Shown here: positions 15,555-27,381 of the stretch, one piece after another
Numbering within the stretch: the first letter of the stretch is position 1
Layout of the letters: every line of letters starts with the position of its first letter
Assembly (NCBI GenBank): GCA_963693285.1
Contig: OY848927.1
Location: 1,552,501 to 1,616,500, forward strand
From: Xestospongia muta
Lineage: Eukaryota; Porifera; Demospongiae; Haplosclerida; Petrosiidae
Direction of reading: 5' to 3'
Length of the DNA stretch: 64,000 nt
Program-made: the position numbers and the translations under genes
Notes under the pieces: model-generated
What the model was told of the DNA's origin: nothing
Database searches by the model: none
Seen by the model: the letters and a program-made list of their open reading frames with translations, nothing else

Positions 15555-17992
15555 TCATGTTAGTGGTGGTGGTGGTGGTGGTGGTGGTGGTGGTGGTGGT
15601 GGTGGTGGAGGTGGTGGTAGAGATATACCAACATTCATTATTGGTGGAGGTGGTGGTGGAGGTGGAGGTGGTGGTGGAGGTGGTAGAGGTATACCAGCAT
15701 TCATCACTGGTGGAGGTGGTGGTGATGGAACACCAGTATTCATTATTGGTGGTGGAGGAGGTGGAGGTGGTGGTGGTGGTGGTGGAGGTATTCCAGCATT
15801 CATCATTGGTGGAGGTGGAGGTGGTGGTGGTGGTGGTGGTGGTGGAATACCAGTGTTTAGCATTGATGGAGGTGGAGGTACATTTCCTCTCAATTCTGCT
15901 GATATATCTGTCATACTAGGTGGTGGAGGTGGTGTTAAATGATCCTCATTTTTATCAAATGAGTTTGCTTCATTATTCTCAAAACTATCATTTACTGGGA
16001 GCTCTTCATATTTGGCCCCTTTGAGCTTTTTATTCTTAGATTCTTTGTTCTTCTTCTGTTTCTTTTTCTGTTTATGTTCTTTCACTTTCTTCTCTTCATT
16101 TTCACTGACTTGTAACAGAGCTTCAGTTTCTTCAATATGACTGACACTTGATTTTGAAATCTTATGATCTCTTGAAAATCGTTGTTTGCACTTCAAATAC
16201 AAAAGCTTGACAGCCTGTAAATAAAACAGAGTACTTATTGAGAGGTCTTATTAGTCAATGACAGGACACATACCACAAGTGGTATTAGTATGACTACAAC
16301 TGTAGATTGTACTGCAGCTCCTGCTAATAAAAGGACTAATGGAATACTAGAGAGACGAAATTTGAGCTCCAAATGTTCTCCAAGTACCTGAAGACTGGAT
16401 TTGGGAGGTGGACAATGCATGACATCTATTTAAAATACATCATAGTAGACATGGTTGGTTGAGGAAAGACACCTTTCTCAAATTTGGGTTCTAGCCTTTT
16501 AATGGATACCATCCCTTCCTGACATAGTGCATATATCTCTAAGAAGCAGTCTGAAATATAGTGATGTTGAAACAGATTACTGACTGTAGTATTTTCACTA
16601 GAATAATAATACAATCATATTGAGAGATAAGGTACTGTACTGCTAACCAGTCTGGGTAGAATCCAATAGATATTATAGATGGTTGTACTCCTGGAGGAGA
16701 TAATGGAAGTAGGTTGTCTTCAAGCTCAGCATCTCTGTTGTGTCCAAGAATATTTCCTTGACGGCAATCAGAGTCTAATGTTACTACATCCTAATGGAGA
16801 AACAAATATTTGTTATTACACCAAATAATTTGGTAATACATTTGGTGAATTCCTGAAGTACAACATAGCTTGACCTTCCTTCTCTTTCACTTCAATCTTG
16901 TTAATGACCAAGTTCCCTACCATTTAAAGCACTTAAGAAACCTCGAAAATTGTCTTCCTTACCTCTATTCTCATTACAAGTAGGTAAAAGTCTTCCATGA
17001 AAAGATTTAAGAGCTATCTGACAAACTTGTGGAGTAGTTTCTCTTGTTTTCCTAATAGTAGTAGTGTAATATACAACTAGTATGACTGTATGAGAATACC
17101 TGGGTTTTAATTCCAGGGAACAAGAGTGATTCATCCATCCATCTTCTTTTATGTAGGCCTTAAGATTTTGTGGATCAGGTAGACTTAAATTGAACTGGAT
17201 TTGAGTAGGAAGATTCTGTTCGATATAACAAACAGTATTAATATATGGTTGTAGTGGCATGCCTTACATTGTGTGTCCTAATAGTCACTTTACCAGTACC
17301 ATTGACTACAAGATCAGTACATGTCAACATTGCTATGATATCACGAGGTCTCTATTTAATATAATAATAGATTATGGATAAGCGGGTGGACGAAAGGATG
17401 CATGAGTGATGATGATGAAGGATATTGCATGAGTGATGATGAAAAGGGTAATATATGTGTACATGTACAAGTACTTGTTTTTGATGTGGTAATGTAAATA
17501 GTAACATGGCTTCTCCTTCGTCATAACTGTCATCAAATGTAATTTTCCACTGGTCATTTGGACAGATCTTGGCAGCCTAAGAAATTAAGCATTGATAATA
17601 CTTCAATGAGTAAAAGATACTCTTGTTATAAAAGAAGTTTTCACGTGTGAATTATGTACCATATTAGAATACATACTGGATTCATGTAACAATTTCCTCA
17701 ATCAACACAAATATACTTACATTGGACATTGGTATGTAAGTCATCATATTGTACGGTATATACTACAATTGACTATATTGATGAATAACAATATACTACA
17801 TACTAATAGCATGTATGTAAACCTAATAATTAGATCCTTATACTTTCATGTATTATCAAATACTAGTTGCTGTCCAAACATGATTACATTATTTACAGGT
17901 GTTCCAATTACCAGTGTTACATAACAGATGTACTGAGCTAGTAAGCCAAGGCACACAACTACTTTGTAAACGGACAGATTAATAGCATACAT
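15555..17992 (-). CDS. Single-pass membrane protein with polyproline cytoplasmic tail
   Basis: About eleven minus-strand exons. The first (17992-17912) encodes a signal peptide, SVYKVVVCLGLLAQYICYVT. The ectodomain has repeated beta-strand-like pieces and scattered cysteines: KICPNDQWKITFDDSYDEGE, NLPTQIQFNLSLPDPQNLKA, NLVINKIEVKEKEGQAMLYF, VVTLDSDCRQGNILGHNRDA, SDCFLEIYALCQEGM. One membrane helix (VQSTVVVILIPLVAVKLLYL) follows, then a Lys-rich segment (KEHKQKKKQKKNKESKNKKL). The tail has five or more blocks of about 5-18 prolines separated by spacers such as MMNAGI and IMNTGV. Polyproline tails bind profilin, EVH1 or SH3 domains, so a link to actin is plausible but inferred. I do not recognise the ectodomain. 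Stops of this gene and NUBP2 are 79 bp apart. Confidence 0.7.
15563..15870 (+). repeat. GGT/GGA trinucleotide coding repeat (polyproline on minus strand)
   Basis: Five GGT/GGA-rich blocks separated by short spacers encode the proline tracts of the membrane protein on the minus strand. Plus-strand frames give only poly-Gly or poly-Val and are shadows. Such tracts change length easily and are prone to assembly error. Confidence 0.9.
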
Positions 17993-18262
17993 TCTTGTAA
18001 TGTCTGTCAAATTAAAAGGTAGTTATAACTTTAAATGGAATGCAACGATTCTTGATTGTTTCAGTACAGCAAACTTAAGCCGGGATCCTAGTAACCAAAT
18101 CGTCATTGAGACTATTGGAGTAGTAGTATCTTAGCAACCAGATAGTTCATGTTAGAATTGTGGGCGCGGTTACCAAATTGTGACGTCAATAAATTAGAAC
18201 TGGGAATTTTGTATTTACCACGAGTGTTCTCAGTGTTCTGTCAATGTTTTGTCGTTGTTAGA
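17993..18262. promoter_or_regulatory. 270-bp divergent promoter, membrane-protein gene / angiomotin homologue
   Basis: Head-to-head start codons at 17992 (minus) and 18263 (plus). Short GC-richer islands (AAGCCGGGATCC, GTGGGCGCGG, TGACGTCA) stand out; TGACGTCA at about 18181 is a perfect palindromic CRE-type octamer. Function inferred from position. Confidence 0.5.
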
Positions 18263-21200
18263 ATGTCAGCATCGCCTTCTAACTCTCAAGATCCAACTCA
18301 GTTCCTATATTGGAGCGTTGAAGATGTCTTGGGGTGGCTTGCCTGCCTGCCTTTATCCCAAGATTACTCGACATTATTCCAAGGTACCTTTTTATTACTA
18401 TGAGTTATTATTTTGGTAGCAATCACAGCATTAGTGCTGGGTCTAACAAGTTTTAGTTAACGTCAATATACAATTGTTTTGACTGACTACACTTGTAACA
18501 GTTTTCTTTTGTTTAATGGTGCATATAATAATATTGAGATGAGTGGGCGGACTAGTCAGCTTCACTTTGAGACATATTTTTCTTCTCTCTTTTTTTAGAA
18601 TATAGAATAGATGGTCATACACTATTTAAAATGAGTCCTAGCTATTTGGGTAAGTTTTATGCAGAATTACAGGCAAAATATCCCTTGCTTTTATGCCAGT
18701 TCCATCTTGAAAATGTTAGGGTTTAGAGTTCATTCTTATCAGACATTTAACAGTTGATATCATCAATATAATAGCTGTATGAGTATAGAGCTTTTTTATT
18801 GATAATCTACGAGTGATATTGTTTTTTTATCTCCTCAGATCAACTTCAGATATCCAATGAGACAGATCGTCACACTATTCTTCAATCTATTTCAGTTCTC
18901 AGAATGAAACTACTACCTCAAACTGCACCAACCTTCGCAATCACTGAACCACAAATCCATTCATCTACATCACCACTATCAAATGAAAGTCCTTTCACAA
19001 GCACAAATGCATACAGACACACATCACCAGACACTGATGTGGCAGAGAAGCAAAAAATGGCAGTGCTTAGAATGGCAAGAAAGCAAAAATCGAAGAGTGT
19101 TGATGAAATATTACATGTAAGAGATCATTATCCTCAAGATAGTTCCATATGGTACTACAGTGTGTCATTGTATTGTTATAGCTAAGACCAAATCTAATTT
19201 TATCACTAAATTGTTATGACTGTGACAATGAAATTGCCCCACATAATGGCTTAACAAGCATCGTGAATATCATTAGTGTGCCTCACCTCATGAATAAATG
19301 TTAGACACCAGATGTTGTGTACCAGCTCAATTTACATTGTATATTGCACATATGGGGGAGGGAGGAGTGTATTGTGTTATTGTCATTATATTCTCATAGG
19401 AGCCATCATCGTCAGTAGAGGACCACACTCCCAAGTGTCACACTCCCACACCACACTATCATATTTCATCTCACATGTTGGATATACTAAGAGATGAGAA
19501 TACTTCCTTAAAGAAAGAACTAGACATGTATTATGAAAGAGTTTGTAGATTGCAAAAGGTAAGTTAGCAACTATCTTCATTCTGACTAATAACTTTGTTA
19601 TAGTTGGAACAAGAGTTGGAGCATCTTCGTGAAGCACATAAATTACTTGAAGCAACCACTTCTAGGAAAGAAAGGCTTGAAGTGGCTATGAGAAAAAAGT
19701 TGGAGGAAGAACTCAGAAAAGCCAAAGAGGCTAGCGTTCAACAAAAAGGTATTTAATTGTTTATTGAACTTTCCATTTTTATATTTTTTATCTTAATTCA
19801 GTTGAACTTCATTCTATAAGAAGAAATGCCAGTTTCAAGGTGGCCAAACCAGTAAGCAAATTAGATATATAAATCATTACATCATTGCATGTTTATTTTG
19901 TATGTAATTGGTATATCCTTTTATAATGCACAACAATGTAAAGTATCTATTAGTTCGTAATAAATTAATATTATTAAATACAGTCTGATCTAGAATTACT
20001 AAGATGAAATTCTAAGTGGATTCCAATCTTCATACATGACATAACGTTATATATTTATGGAAAGGCATCTGTTTGTTTACTGAGTTTTTGTTTACTTATT
20101 GTAATTTTTGTCTACTGATATAATGCATTGTTGAAATGATTGAAATACGTATTAGAAAGTGGAAATATTGATATACTGCTGATAAATTATCATAGAATCT
20201 TTTTTCCTATTTAGGATAATCTTATGAAGCGAGAATTAGCTCGGAGAGACACCATGATTGCTAAACTTGTCAAGCAAAGTAAGGAATTTCAAATCTTTGG
20301 TCTAAACACATTAAGTGAACTAATAATTACTTGCTAAATTCTAATTAACTTTAATATTTTATTATTGCAGTTTTATTAACTGACTTTTGTTATTGTACTG
20401 AATTGTACTTGTACTATGTGTATTTGATGTTGTTATAAGTTGTTGGTACAGAAATAATTGTAGTACACAAGCAAAAGGTAGTCAGCTTTTTTAAAAGGCA
20501 TTTATAGTGAGATTTGCATATCAATACTGTTCACTTCTACAAGCTCTATAGTTTTATTGGGCTCATTCAGTTTTAGTCAATATAATAGATTATATAAATT
20601 ATAACAGAACTTCTTACTTATTTTTACTCAGATCAAAATGTGACGACTGCACGAGAGCAATTGGAGAAAGATTTACACTGTATGAAATCAGCTATGAAAG
20701 TGATCAGTAGAGGTAGTAGTAATGATGATGATAACGAAGGAGAGGAAAATAACAAAGCTACCATGACATCATATGTAAGTGCATTGAGAATGCATTGTCT
20801 CACTTTTAGAGAATGTGTGTACATATATAACTGTCTCCTTTTGTAGAGTAAAATGACTTCCACTTATTCTGCAAGCCTTGAGAAACTTCAGTCCATTCTT
20901 TCAGCAATGTTGTCCTCCAGTCAGAAGAGGCAACAACTTGAACTACAGCTGCGGAAACAACTTGAAGTATATGTACAAGAACTTAAAGAAGGAAAGGAAC
21001 AAGATGACAGTAAGAAAGGAAATTTGAGCAAAGATGATGAGTTGAAAATAGCTACCCTTCAAGCTGATTTAGCTAAGGTATATTTTACTATGTAAACGTG
21101 ATTGTGTATTCTGAAGCAAGCTGCCTTACATAATTTCATTTTTTTCTGTTATTTTTATCAACTTTTTATGCATTTTTTTAGTTTGAACACAAATGTTTAG

Positions 21201-23264
21201 AATTGGTTGCTGAGCGACAGTTTATATTGGATGCTACTGTAATACCAAGGTAAAGACATATGAGTGACTATTGTCTACTGACAGAGTGACTTTAAAAAAA
21301 TCCTTTCTAATTGTAGTTATGTGGTTACAATAGTGTCACCCATCATCTCTCTATCCCATTGCAGGGAGACTAAGATTGATCAGTTAGAAAGACAATTAAA
21401 AGAGAAGGAGAAAGAAGTACAAAAACTTAAGGATCAAAAAATGCTGTACATGGAACAGTTAGAGGAGGCTCAGAAAGATATAGCTAACTTTGAGAATAGG
21501 TGAGTAGCTTTGTTTAAACCATTTAGAGTATAATTCATAATCCATCCTCACAGAGTGTCATCTCTTGAAGCTACACTCAAAGAGAAAGATACACTAATTG
21601 AAACACTTCAGTCTATACTTGAACCAGAAGAATCAGAAGATATGCCAGCTATTAATGGTATACCAGCACAATCAGATACTCCCACTGCCTCTTTAATTGA
21701 GGCTATTGGTAGACAAAAAAGCTTGGAAAGTATTCCTACAAACTACAAAATGGTCATGCCTGTTCGAAGAACCAGTTCTCCATCAAAGCCAGTATATTCA
21801 CAATTGGACATCCAAGGGGAAAGTCATTTAACAAATGATAATGTAGCATATGATAGGGGTCTCTCTTCTCAATTACTTAATCGTCTTCATCCTACAACAG
21901 TAGCATTAACTCCAGCCTTACCAACTTACGATCAACACATGCAAGTCTCAAGGATAAACAATGGTTTAATGAATGGACATACTCCTCGTTCCCAATTGGG
22001 AGCTAGGCTAGGGATTCCATCCATATCTCAGACACATGTTCACAACCATATGGATGTCTCTTCTCACTCTTTTCCTAATACCCCTGAAGTCCAACGAAGG
22101 AGGGCTAATTATCACCATGGTTACGTATCCCATCCCGTTGTGTCAGCTCCAGGATCACAACAATGTAGCCCTCTACCAATTCATCGAAAAACCTCATATC
22201 CTATTGTGAAATCATTAACTCCACCACCTGATAGAGTTACGAGTTACGTTTGCAATCACCCTGTTCAACCTCTAACTCACTCTGGAACCCACAATGTTAG
22301 ACCCTATATTTCTTTATCTGATGCCCGATCTTTAGATTCTGATGACTCATTAGACTCTCTACTAAGTCCTTCTTCTCCTCCTAGTCAAGTATCTAATTTA
22401 GTGAGCTCTAACGGAGTGACTACCCACAAGCACTCATCTTCCTTGCCTTCATCAGCTCGACGACAGTTGGATATTCCTCATTATGGAGAAGGTATAAAAT
22501 TAACATAATATCTCTTTAATTGCTTGTTAGACTTTGACACTTTATGTGCATATTAGCCATGTTTACTACAGACACTAAATATTGCCTTTATATTATTATA
22601 GTACATATGCCACACTCCTCCATATAGTGTTGTTGGCAAAGAAAATAGCTCAGCGTGCCAATAGTTGTATAATTTAGCACTGGATTATGTGGATTCCATT
22701 TATACTTGTGTAATGATATATCTATATACTGTGGTATTGATGTTATGCTTTGAAGTGTGGTAGATTACATTGCAATGAATAGAATTAGTCCGTCATTCAG
22801 TCTGACTAGAACGTATATGCAATGGATACATTTCTGTTTGCATGTTTTCTACCACACAAAGAAATAAAGCATTCATCAAAAGTCTTATTATATTTGACAA
22901 GAATTCACTCAAGGTATACGCTTACATGATATGATTATAATTTTAAGGATGTCTTTTGTCTAGAGTAACCCATTTTTGCTTATAACCAATTTTTGTCACT
23001 TTATTTCTCAGTGATATTCTTACCTTATATTGTTATAACTCTCAAATGTAAAGATTTAGCATTCAAAATTATGTGGGTGTTATTATTAAGACATTGTTTT
23101 AAGTAATATAATTCTATTAAATGTTTTTTAGAATTTTTTCATTTACTTTTTAATTGTCATGTGTAGGTCAGTCTCAAGACTCTGGTGTTCTCGTGGAAGG
23201 AGGAGGTCCTTTTCATAGTCATTCTAGTTATGAGAGAAATGTCCACACACCTTTAAATTTATGA
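18263..23264 (+). CDS. AMOT: Angiomotin homologue with an N-terminal SAM domain
   Basis: Thirteen exons: 18263-18383, 18599-18649, 18839-19116, 19400-19558, 19604-19748, 19802-19851, 20215-20278, 20632-20774, 20847-21077, 21182-21249, 21365-21499, 21554-22491 and 23167-23264, phase-consistent, giving about 826 residues. Residues ~13-78 form a SAM domain (YWSVEDVLGWLACLPLSQDY, EYRIDGHTLFKMSPSYLDQL). Then comes the angiomotin coiled coil: LRDENTSLKKELDMYYERVC, RLQKLEQELEHLREAHKLLE, RKERLEVAMRKKLEEELRKA. FEHKCLELVAERQFILDATV and RQKSLESIP are further AMOT landmarks. A proline/serine-rich tail carries LPTYD, matching the LPTYE motif by which AMOT binds YAP WW domains. The C-terminus TPLNL could be a class II PDZ ligand, as AMOT's EYLI is. 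Vertebrate AMOTs have no SAM domain and carry LPTY N-terminally. A junctional scaffold of actin and Hippo signalling is expected by family. Confidence 0.85.
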
Positions 23265-23517
23265 CTGTTTTTTTAACAATATTTTGTAAGTTTATTGCTA
23301 TCGTTTTTATTAAAGGAACTAAACGATTATGATTTTAATTTGAAGAAGTCTTTTTTTAATTTTTATATTCTTAAATTTATATGTCATCATAATTACATGT
23401 AGTAAAAATTAATAAATAGATTATAATTATGTTATTGAGATTCAACCATTTTCAATATCACAACTCCCTAACCTACAATACAATAAATTTTAGTCTGACA
23501 CAGGCTATATAGACCAT

Positions 23518-25554
23518 TCATCTCTTCTTCTTTCCTTTCTTCTTTCCTTTGCCTTTTCCTTTCTTCCCTTTTTTGCCCTTTTTCTTGCCACTTTTACCAT
23601 AAGGACCAAGGTGTTTACGAACCATAATTCCTCTCCACCATGCTTGAAGCTATAAAGAACCAACCAATATATATGACTGACTAGCAATGTTGTAATACCT
23701 TAGTAGCTGTTTCATTCTCTTTCCTGTCTTGTTCTTCTTTTCGTCTTTGTCTCTCTTTCATAGCACGATGTTCAACTACAACTTCTTCTCTTTCTTTATA
23801 CTACAATAACAGAATTGAAGTGTCTTATCAGCTAAACTTCACTTACACTATTTGTAAGCTCATCCAATTTCTGAAGACCGGCAGCTTTCTCAGACTACAA
23901 GCAAATAGCATCTAATGTCAGATTATAGACTTTATACTTTTATTTCTTGGACATCGAGCGTCTTCATTTCAAGATCTTGCTCATAACGTGTCATCCAATG
24001 CTCCACTTTGCCATCAAGATCCTTTATAATATATACAATGGTGTCAATATATGTGTGTATGTGCTAATGTAATCAGCTACAGTGTTACATTGGCACATCC
24101 ATTTAGTGCTAATGCATGTATTACAAGTCTTACCTCAACATGTTTCTTTAAGTAATTCTCAATTTCAGCATGCGCTCTTTTCTCTTCAGCTAACTGCTGG
24201 GATAGTCTCACTTTCTCCTCTTCAATGTCATTCTCTTGGTTTTGGTGTTTGCGCTGAGTACATTGGACCCTCACCTTTACATAAGAGACATTCAAGTTGG
24301 TGTGTTGTCTTCAAGGAGGTTACCTCTGATTGTTTCTTGACATACTTATTAACAAGTCCTGTGCGAGCTTTAAGTTCCTGAAGTTGATCCTTGAAGTGAG
24401 CTATCTCTTCATCTAACTTCTACAAGAGAGATACAGAAAGAGTCACACTATACCTGCTATTTTAACATTCTGGTTATTCAATACATTGTATTTATATGAT
24501 GTGGGAAGTATCACAACCAACTTACAACTATTTTCTCTTCTTTCTCTTTTCTAACTTCTAACAGTTGCTTCTTGAGTTTCTTTATCTCCTTTCTACAATC
24601 TTGTTCTCTAATTAACAGTACAGTTAACACAACAAGACAAATGTGTGCTCTACCTTTTCACAGTCTCTTCTATTTCTCTCTTTTTATTTTGATAAGATGA
24701 CACACTACTTTGCAGGGACTCTATAGTACCAGTCTCAACTACCTCATGTAATGTGTCCTTCATTATAGACATCAAAAAATCTCTGTCTCGTTTCAATTTC
24801 TCTAAATTATCAGCCATTGCTCTGATATTATTTGTTGCTACAACAAACGAACATAAGTCTCACATACAGTAAACATAAGATACCTTGTGCAGCCATTGAT
24901 AAACCATGTACTTCTTCTTTCGTTTGTTCCTGCCCATATTTTAAAATCTCAAATTGTTCTTCCAATTGGTGCTGGTTCTCTAAAATTTCTGCCAGAGTAT
25001 CAGTCAAGCCCTATCAAGATACATAATAGTGTATTACTGTATGTGCTATAATTGTGTTGTGTTAAGTTCATTTTATACCTAATGCTTGGATGACAAAATC
25101 CCAAGGCTTTGTTGACTTTCCAAGATGTAATGTATATTAGCAACTTTACAAGTAGGTTGGTCAGGTCCGTAAATAGCTAGTGGTTTTAAAATAGTCCTTA
25201 ACATAGCACCATTTGTATATATCAGCTGAATTAGTTTTTATAAACCAGACTCCTTTTATAGGATGTCTTGTCAAACAGGGGAGTGGAATCTGTTTCACTA
25301 GACCACTATATAATATGATTGTGGATCTGTCGTACTTACATCTACATTAGCTGATGGTTTTCCAACAGTTGGTGCAATGGCTTTCAATACAGACAATTGA
25401 TCTACACTATCTCTTAACACAGCAACTATTACCTCTCTAGAGATGAAGAAATGTCAAGTTTAGTCTTTAGTCATATATTGAACTAAGCTTACCTTTCTAA
25501 CAGAGTAAATGGCTCTGTGTGTATGTGTGGAGAAGATAATTGTACTCCAGACAT
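23518..25554 (-). CDS. IQCG: Dynein regulatory complex subunit 9 (IQ domain protein G)
   Basis: A minus-strand gene of about nine small exons, start MSGVQLSSPHIHTEPFTLLE at 25554, stop TGA at 23518-23520. Most of it is coiled coil: VEVHG-type heptads in EILENQHQLEEQFEILKYGQ, ADNLEKLKRDRDFLMSIMKD, EEKVRLSQQLAEEKRAHAEI. The C-terminus holds a single IQ calmodulin-binding motif (ATKLQAWWRGIMVRKHLGPY) followed by a Lys/Gly tail (KSGKKKGKKGRKGKGKGKKK), the characteristic ending of IQCG/DRC9. DRC9 is part of the nexin-dynein regulatory complex of motile cilia and fits flagellated cells such as choanocytes. It starts 140 bp downstream of the NAE1 stop on the same strand and converges with the angiomotin gene (253 bp between stops). 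Confidence 0.85.
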
Positions 25555-25694
25555 GCTTGGTTATCCAAGTTAAATTTGTAGTCATGGCAACGTTTATGTT
25601 AACCCCTTATCAACAATTGAAATCAATGAATAATAAATTATCAACACCTATTAATTGAAAATTATTAATAAACTCACATTATATAATTGTGAAT

Positions 25695-27290
25695 TTAGAG
25701 TCTAACTGTTAAAGATGTAGAACTTGCAGCATTGTACAAGTATGTATTATTAATAGGTACATACTGATGTGTTAGAACTTTAATCACTTCTTGACTTGCC
25801 ACGCCCCCAACATATGCTGCCACCGAATGCAATTCCCCAGCGCCATAGCGACAAAACTCAGTAATATGTTGATCTTCTATTGCCGAGTCATTTAGGCCCC
25901 ATTCTTGTAATATAGTAGTTGCAAATGACTTGAGTTGAGCAATATCTGACTCTACCAGAAGATCACTTGAGCCTGGATAATATTTGAATTGTGTAAAAAA
26001 TTTATCCACTGCTCTCAGGAGTACATAATAAACTAAATCGCTGTTTGGGTCACCGAGATGCATAATTAGGTCTTCCATATTTGGAGTGTTGTATTCTTCA
26101 GACAATGAGCGTGTGCGTACCAAACGCAAAAATGCACTGTTGCGACAGAATAACTTGATTTCTGATTCTGGTACAGCATTTAGTGGTTTGCCCACGGCAG
26201 CCAGTGTTTGACTCAAATAAGTTGTGATAATATCTGTATCAATCTTAGCTTTATTTTGGTAGATCTTCTGTAACTCGATATATAAATCAGAGGACGATAT
26301 CATATCTGGGATTGAACCACGAACTGGTAATAAACCATTACCTTCATTAGTAACAAAGTCACGGAGTGCTCGAACTAAAAGCCAAAAGTTGCTTGACTCG
26401 CTCGACAAGTTTAAGCAAGAGGAATCATCAAAAATATCTTGAACTTGGGAAGGGACAGACCTGGGTACTAACACACTGTTGACATTTTGTATAGCTTCAT
26501 CAAAATTTTCTTCATCAAGAGGAACACCTTCGTTGTTAGTACGTATCCCAGCATGAATCCATTCCTTGAACTCTTTCTTCTCACGATAATTTTTTGGCAT
26601 AGAGCCATTGTGTGCAGCCTTCCATTTCTCCAAGTACTTGAATATGACTACCAAATATGGTAAATTGCTATGCTTTGTATTATCTAATGCATCAATATCA
26701 ATAGAGTCAATGTATTGTCGAAGAGTATCAAAGGGACAATCTAAACGAAGATCCTCGTGAAAATTATCAGGATGAGACTCGATAATTTCATGAGATCGGA
26801 CAACCAGGCGAAGATAACCTATCAGACCATATGATCGAGCAATCAGTAGGGGTTTGCCTCCTTCCCAAAGGAGCTGTGCCAATTTTTCTAATTGCTCTGA
26901 TGCAACTTCAGTTGCTATAACAAGATCAAATTGGTGAAAATAAGAAGGTGAGGTTTCTAAAATGGCGTCCAAACTTTCTGTGCATACATTACAATTGACA
27001 TCAGTGTTGAGCTCTGAGAGTAAATTAGCTGTACACATCGCCCGTGGCTTACCTAACTCATCTGGCGTAGTAAAAAAGTTACAGCCCAAATCTAACGAGC
27101 CCACATTATTGCTGTCTACAATAGTAAAAGCACCAATACCGGGCAGAATGAGGTTCTTCAAGATCTCGGTCCCTGTCGCTGTAGCATTTATCAGACACAC
27201 GTGAGACGTTTCGAGTGCTCGCTGACCATGGTCTCCCCAGAGACGAAGTTGTCTGTCATATCTCTTCTCTTTTTCTGAAGGCTTCGCCAT
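25695..27290 (-). CDS. NAE1: NEDD8-activating enzyme E1 regulatory subunit (APP-BP1), intronless
   Basis: One uninterrupted frame of 531 codons from Met 27290 (MAKPSEKEKRYDRQLRLWGD); human NAE1 has 534. An upstream in-frame Met at 27317 would add nine residues that the family lacks. Landmarks are HVCLINATATGTEILKNLIL, PGIGAFTIVD, ESHPDNFHEDLRLDCPFDTL, LPVRGSIPDMISS, NSAFLRLVRTRSLSEEY, FCRYGAGELHSVAAYVGGVA and the end QEVIKVLTHQYVPINNTYLY. It has the E1 adenylation-like fold but no catalytic cysteine half, as expected, and pairs with UBA3 to activate NEDD8 for cullin neddylation. It is the only long intronless gene among intron-dense neighbours. Gaps to the next same-strand genes are tiny: 91 bp from the eIF2A stop and 140 bp to the DRC9 start. 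Confidence 0.97.
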   Translation of the reverse strand: MAKPSEKEKRYDRQLRLWGDHGQRALETSHVCLINATATGTEILKNLILPGIGAFTIVDSNNVGSLDLGCNFFTTPDELGKPRAMCTANLLSELNTDVNCNVCTESLDAILETSPSYFHQFDLVIATEVASEQLEKLAQLLWEGGKPLLIARSYGLIGYLRLVVRSHEIIESHPDNFHEDLRLDCPFDTLRQYIDSIDIDALDNTKHSNLPYLVVIFKYLEKWKAAHNGSMPKNYREKKEFKEWIHAGIRTNNEGVPLDEENFDEAIQNVNSVLVPRSVPSQVQDIFDDSSCLNLSSESSNFWLLVRALRDFVTNEGNGLLPVRGSIPDMISSSDLYIELQKIYQNKAKIDTDIITTYLSQTLAAVGKPLNAVPESEIKLFCRNSAFLRLVRTRSLSEEYNTPNMEDLIMHLGDPNSDLVYYVLLRAVDKFFTQFKYYPGSSDLLVESDIAQLKSFATTILQEWGLNDSAIEDQHITEFCRYGAGELHSVAAYVGGVASQEVIKVLTHQYVPINNTYLYNAASSTSLTVRL

Positions 27291-27381
27291 GTTGTTACTT
27301 GTAAGTAGGTGGCGCATGGGAGGCCATGTGTGACCCAGTATTTAATTTATTTTAATAATCAAAAAGGATGACAATTGTTAA

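Noticed and set aside
15535..15942. Long plus-strand frames rich in Gly or Val
   Set aside because: They are the reverse of the polyproline coding repeat of the minus-strand membrane protein and have no other features.
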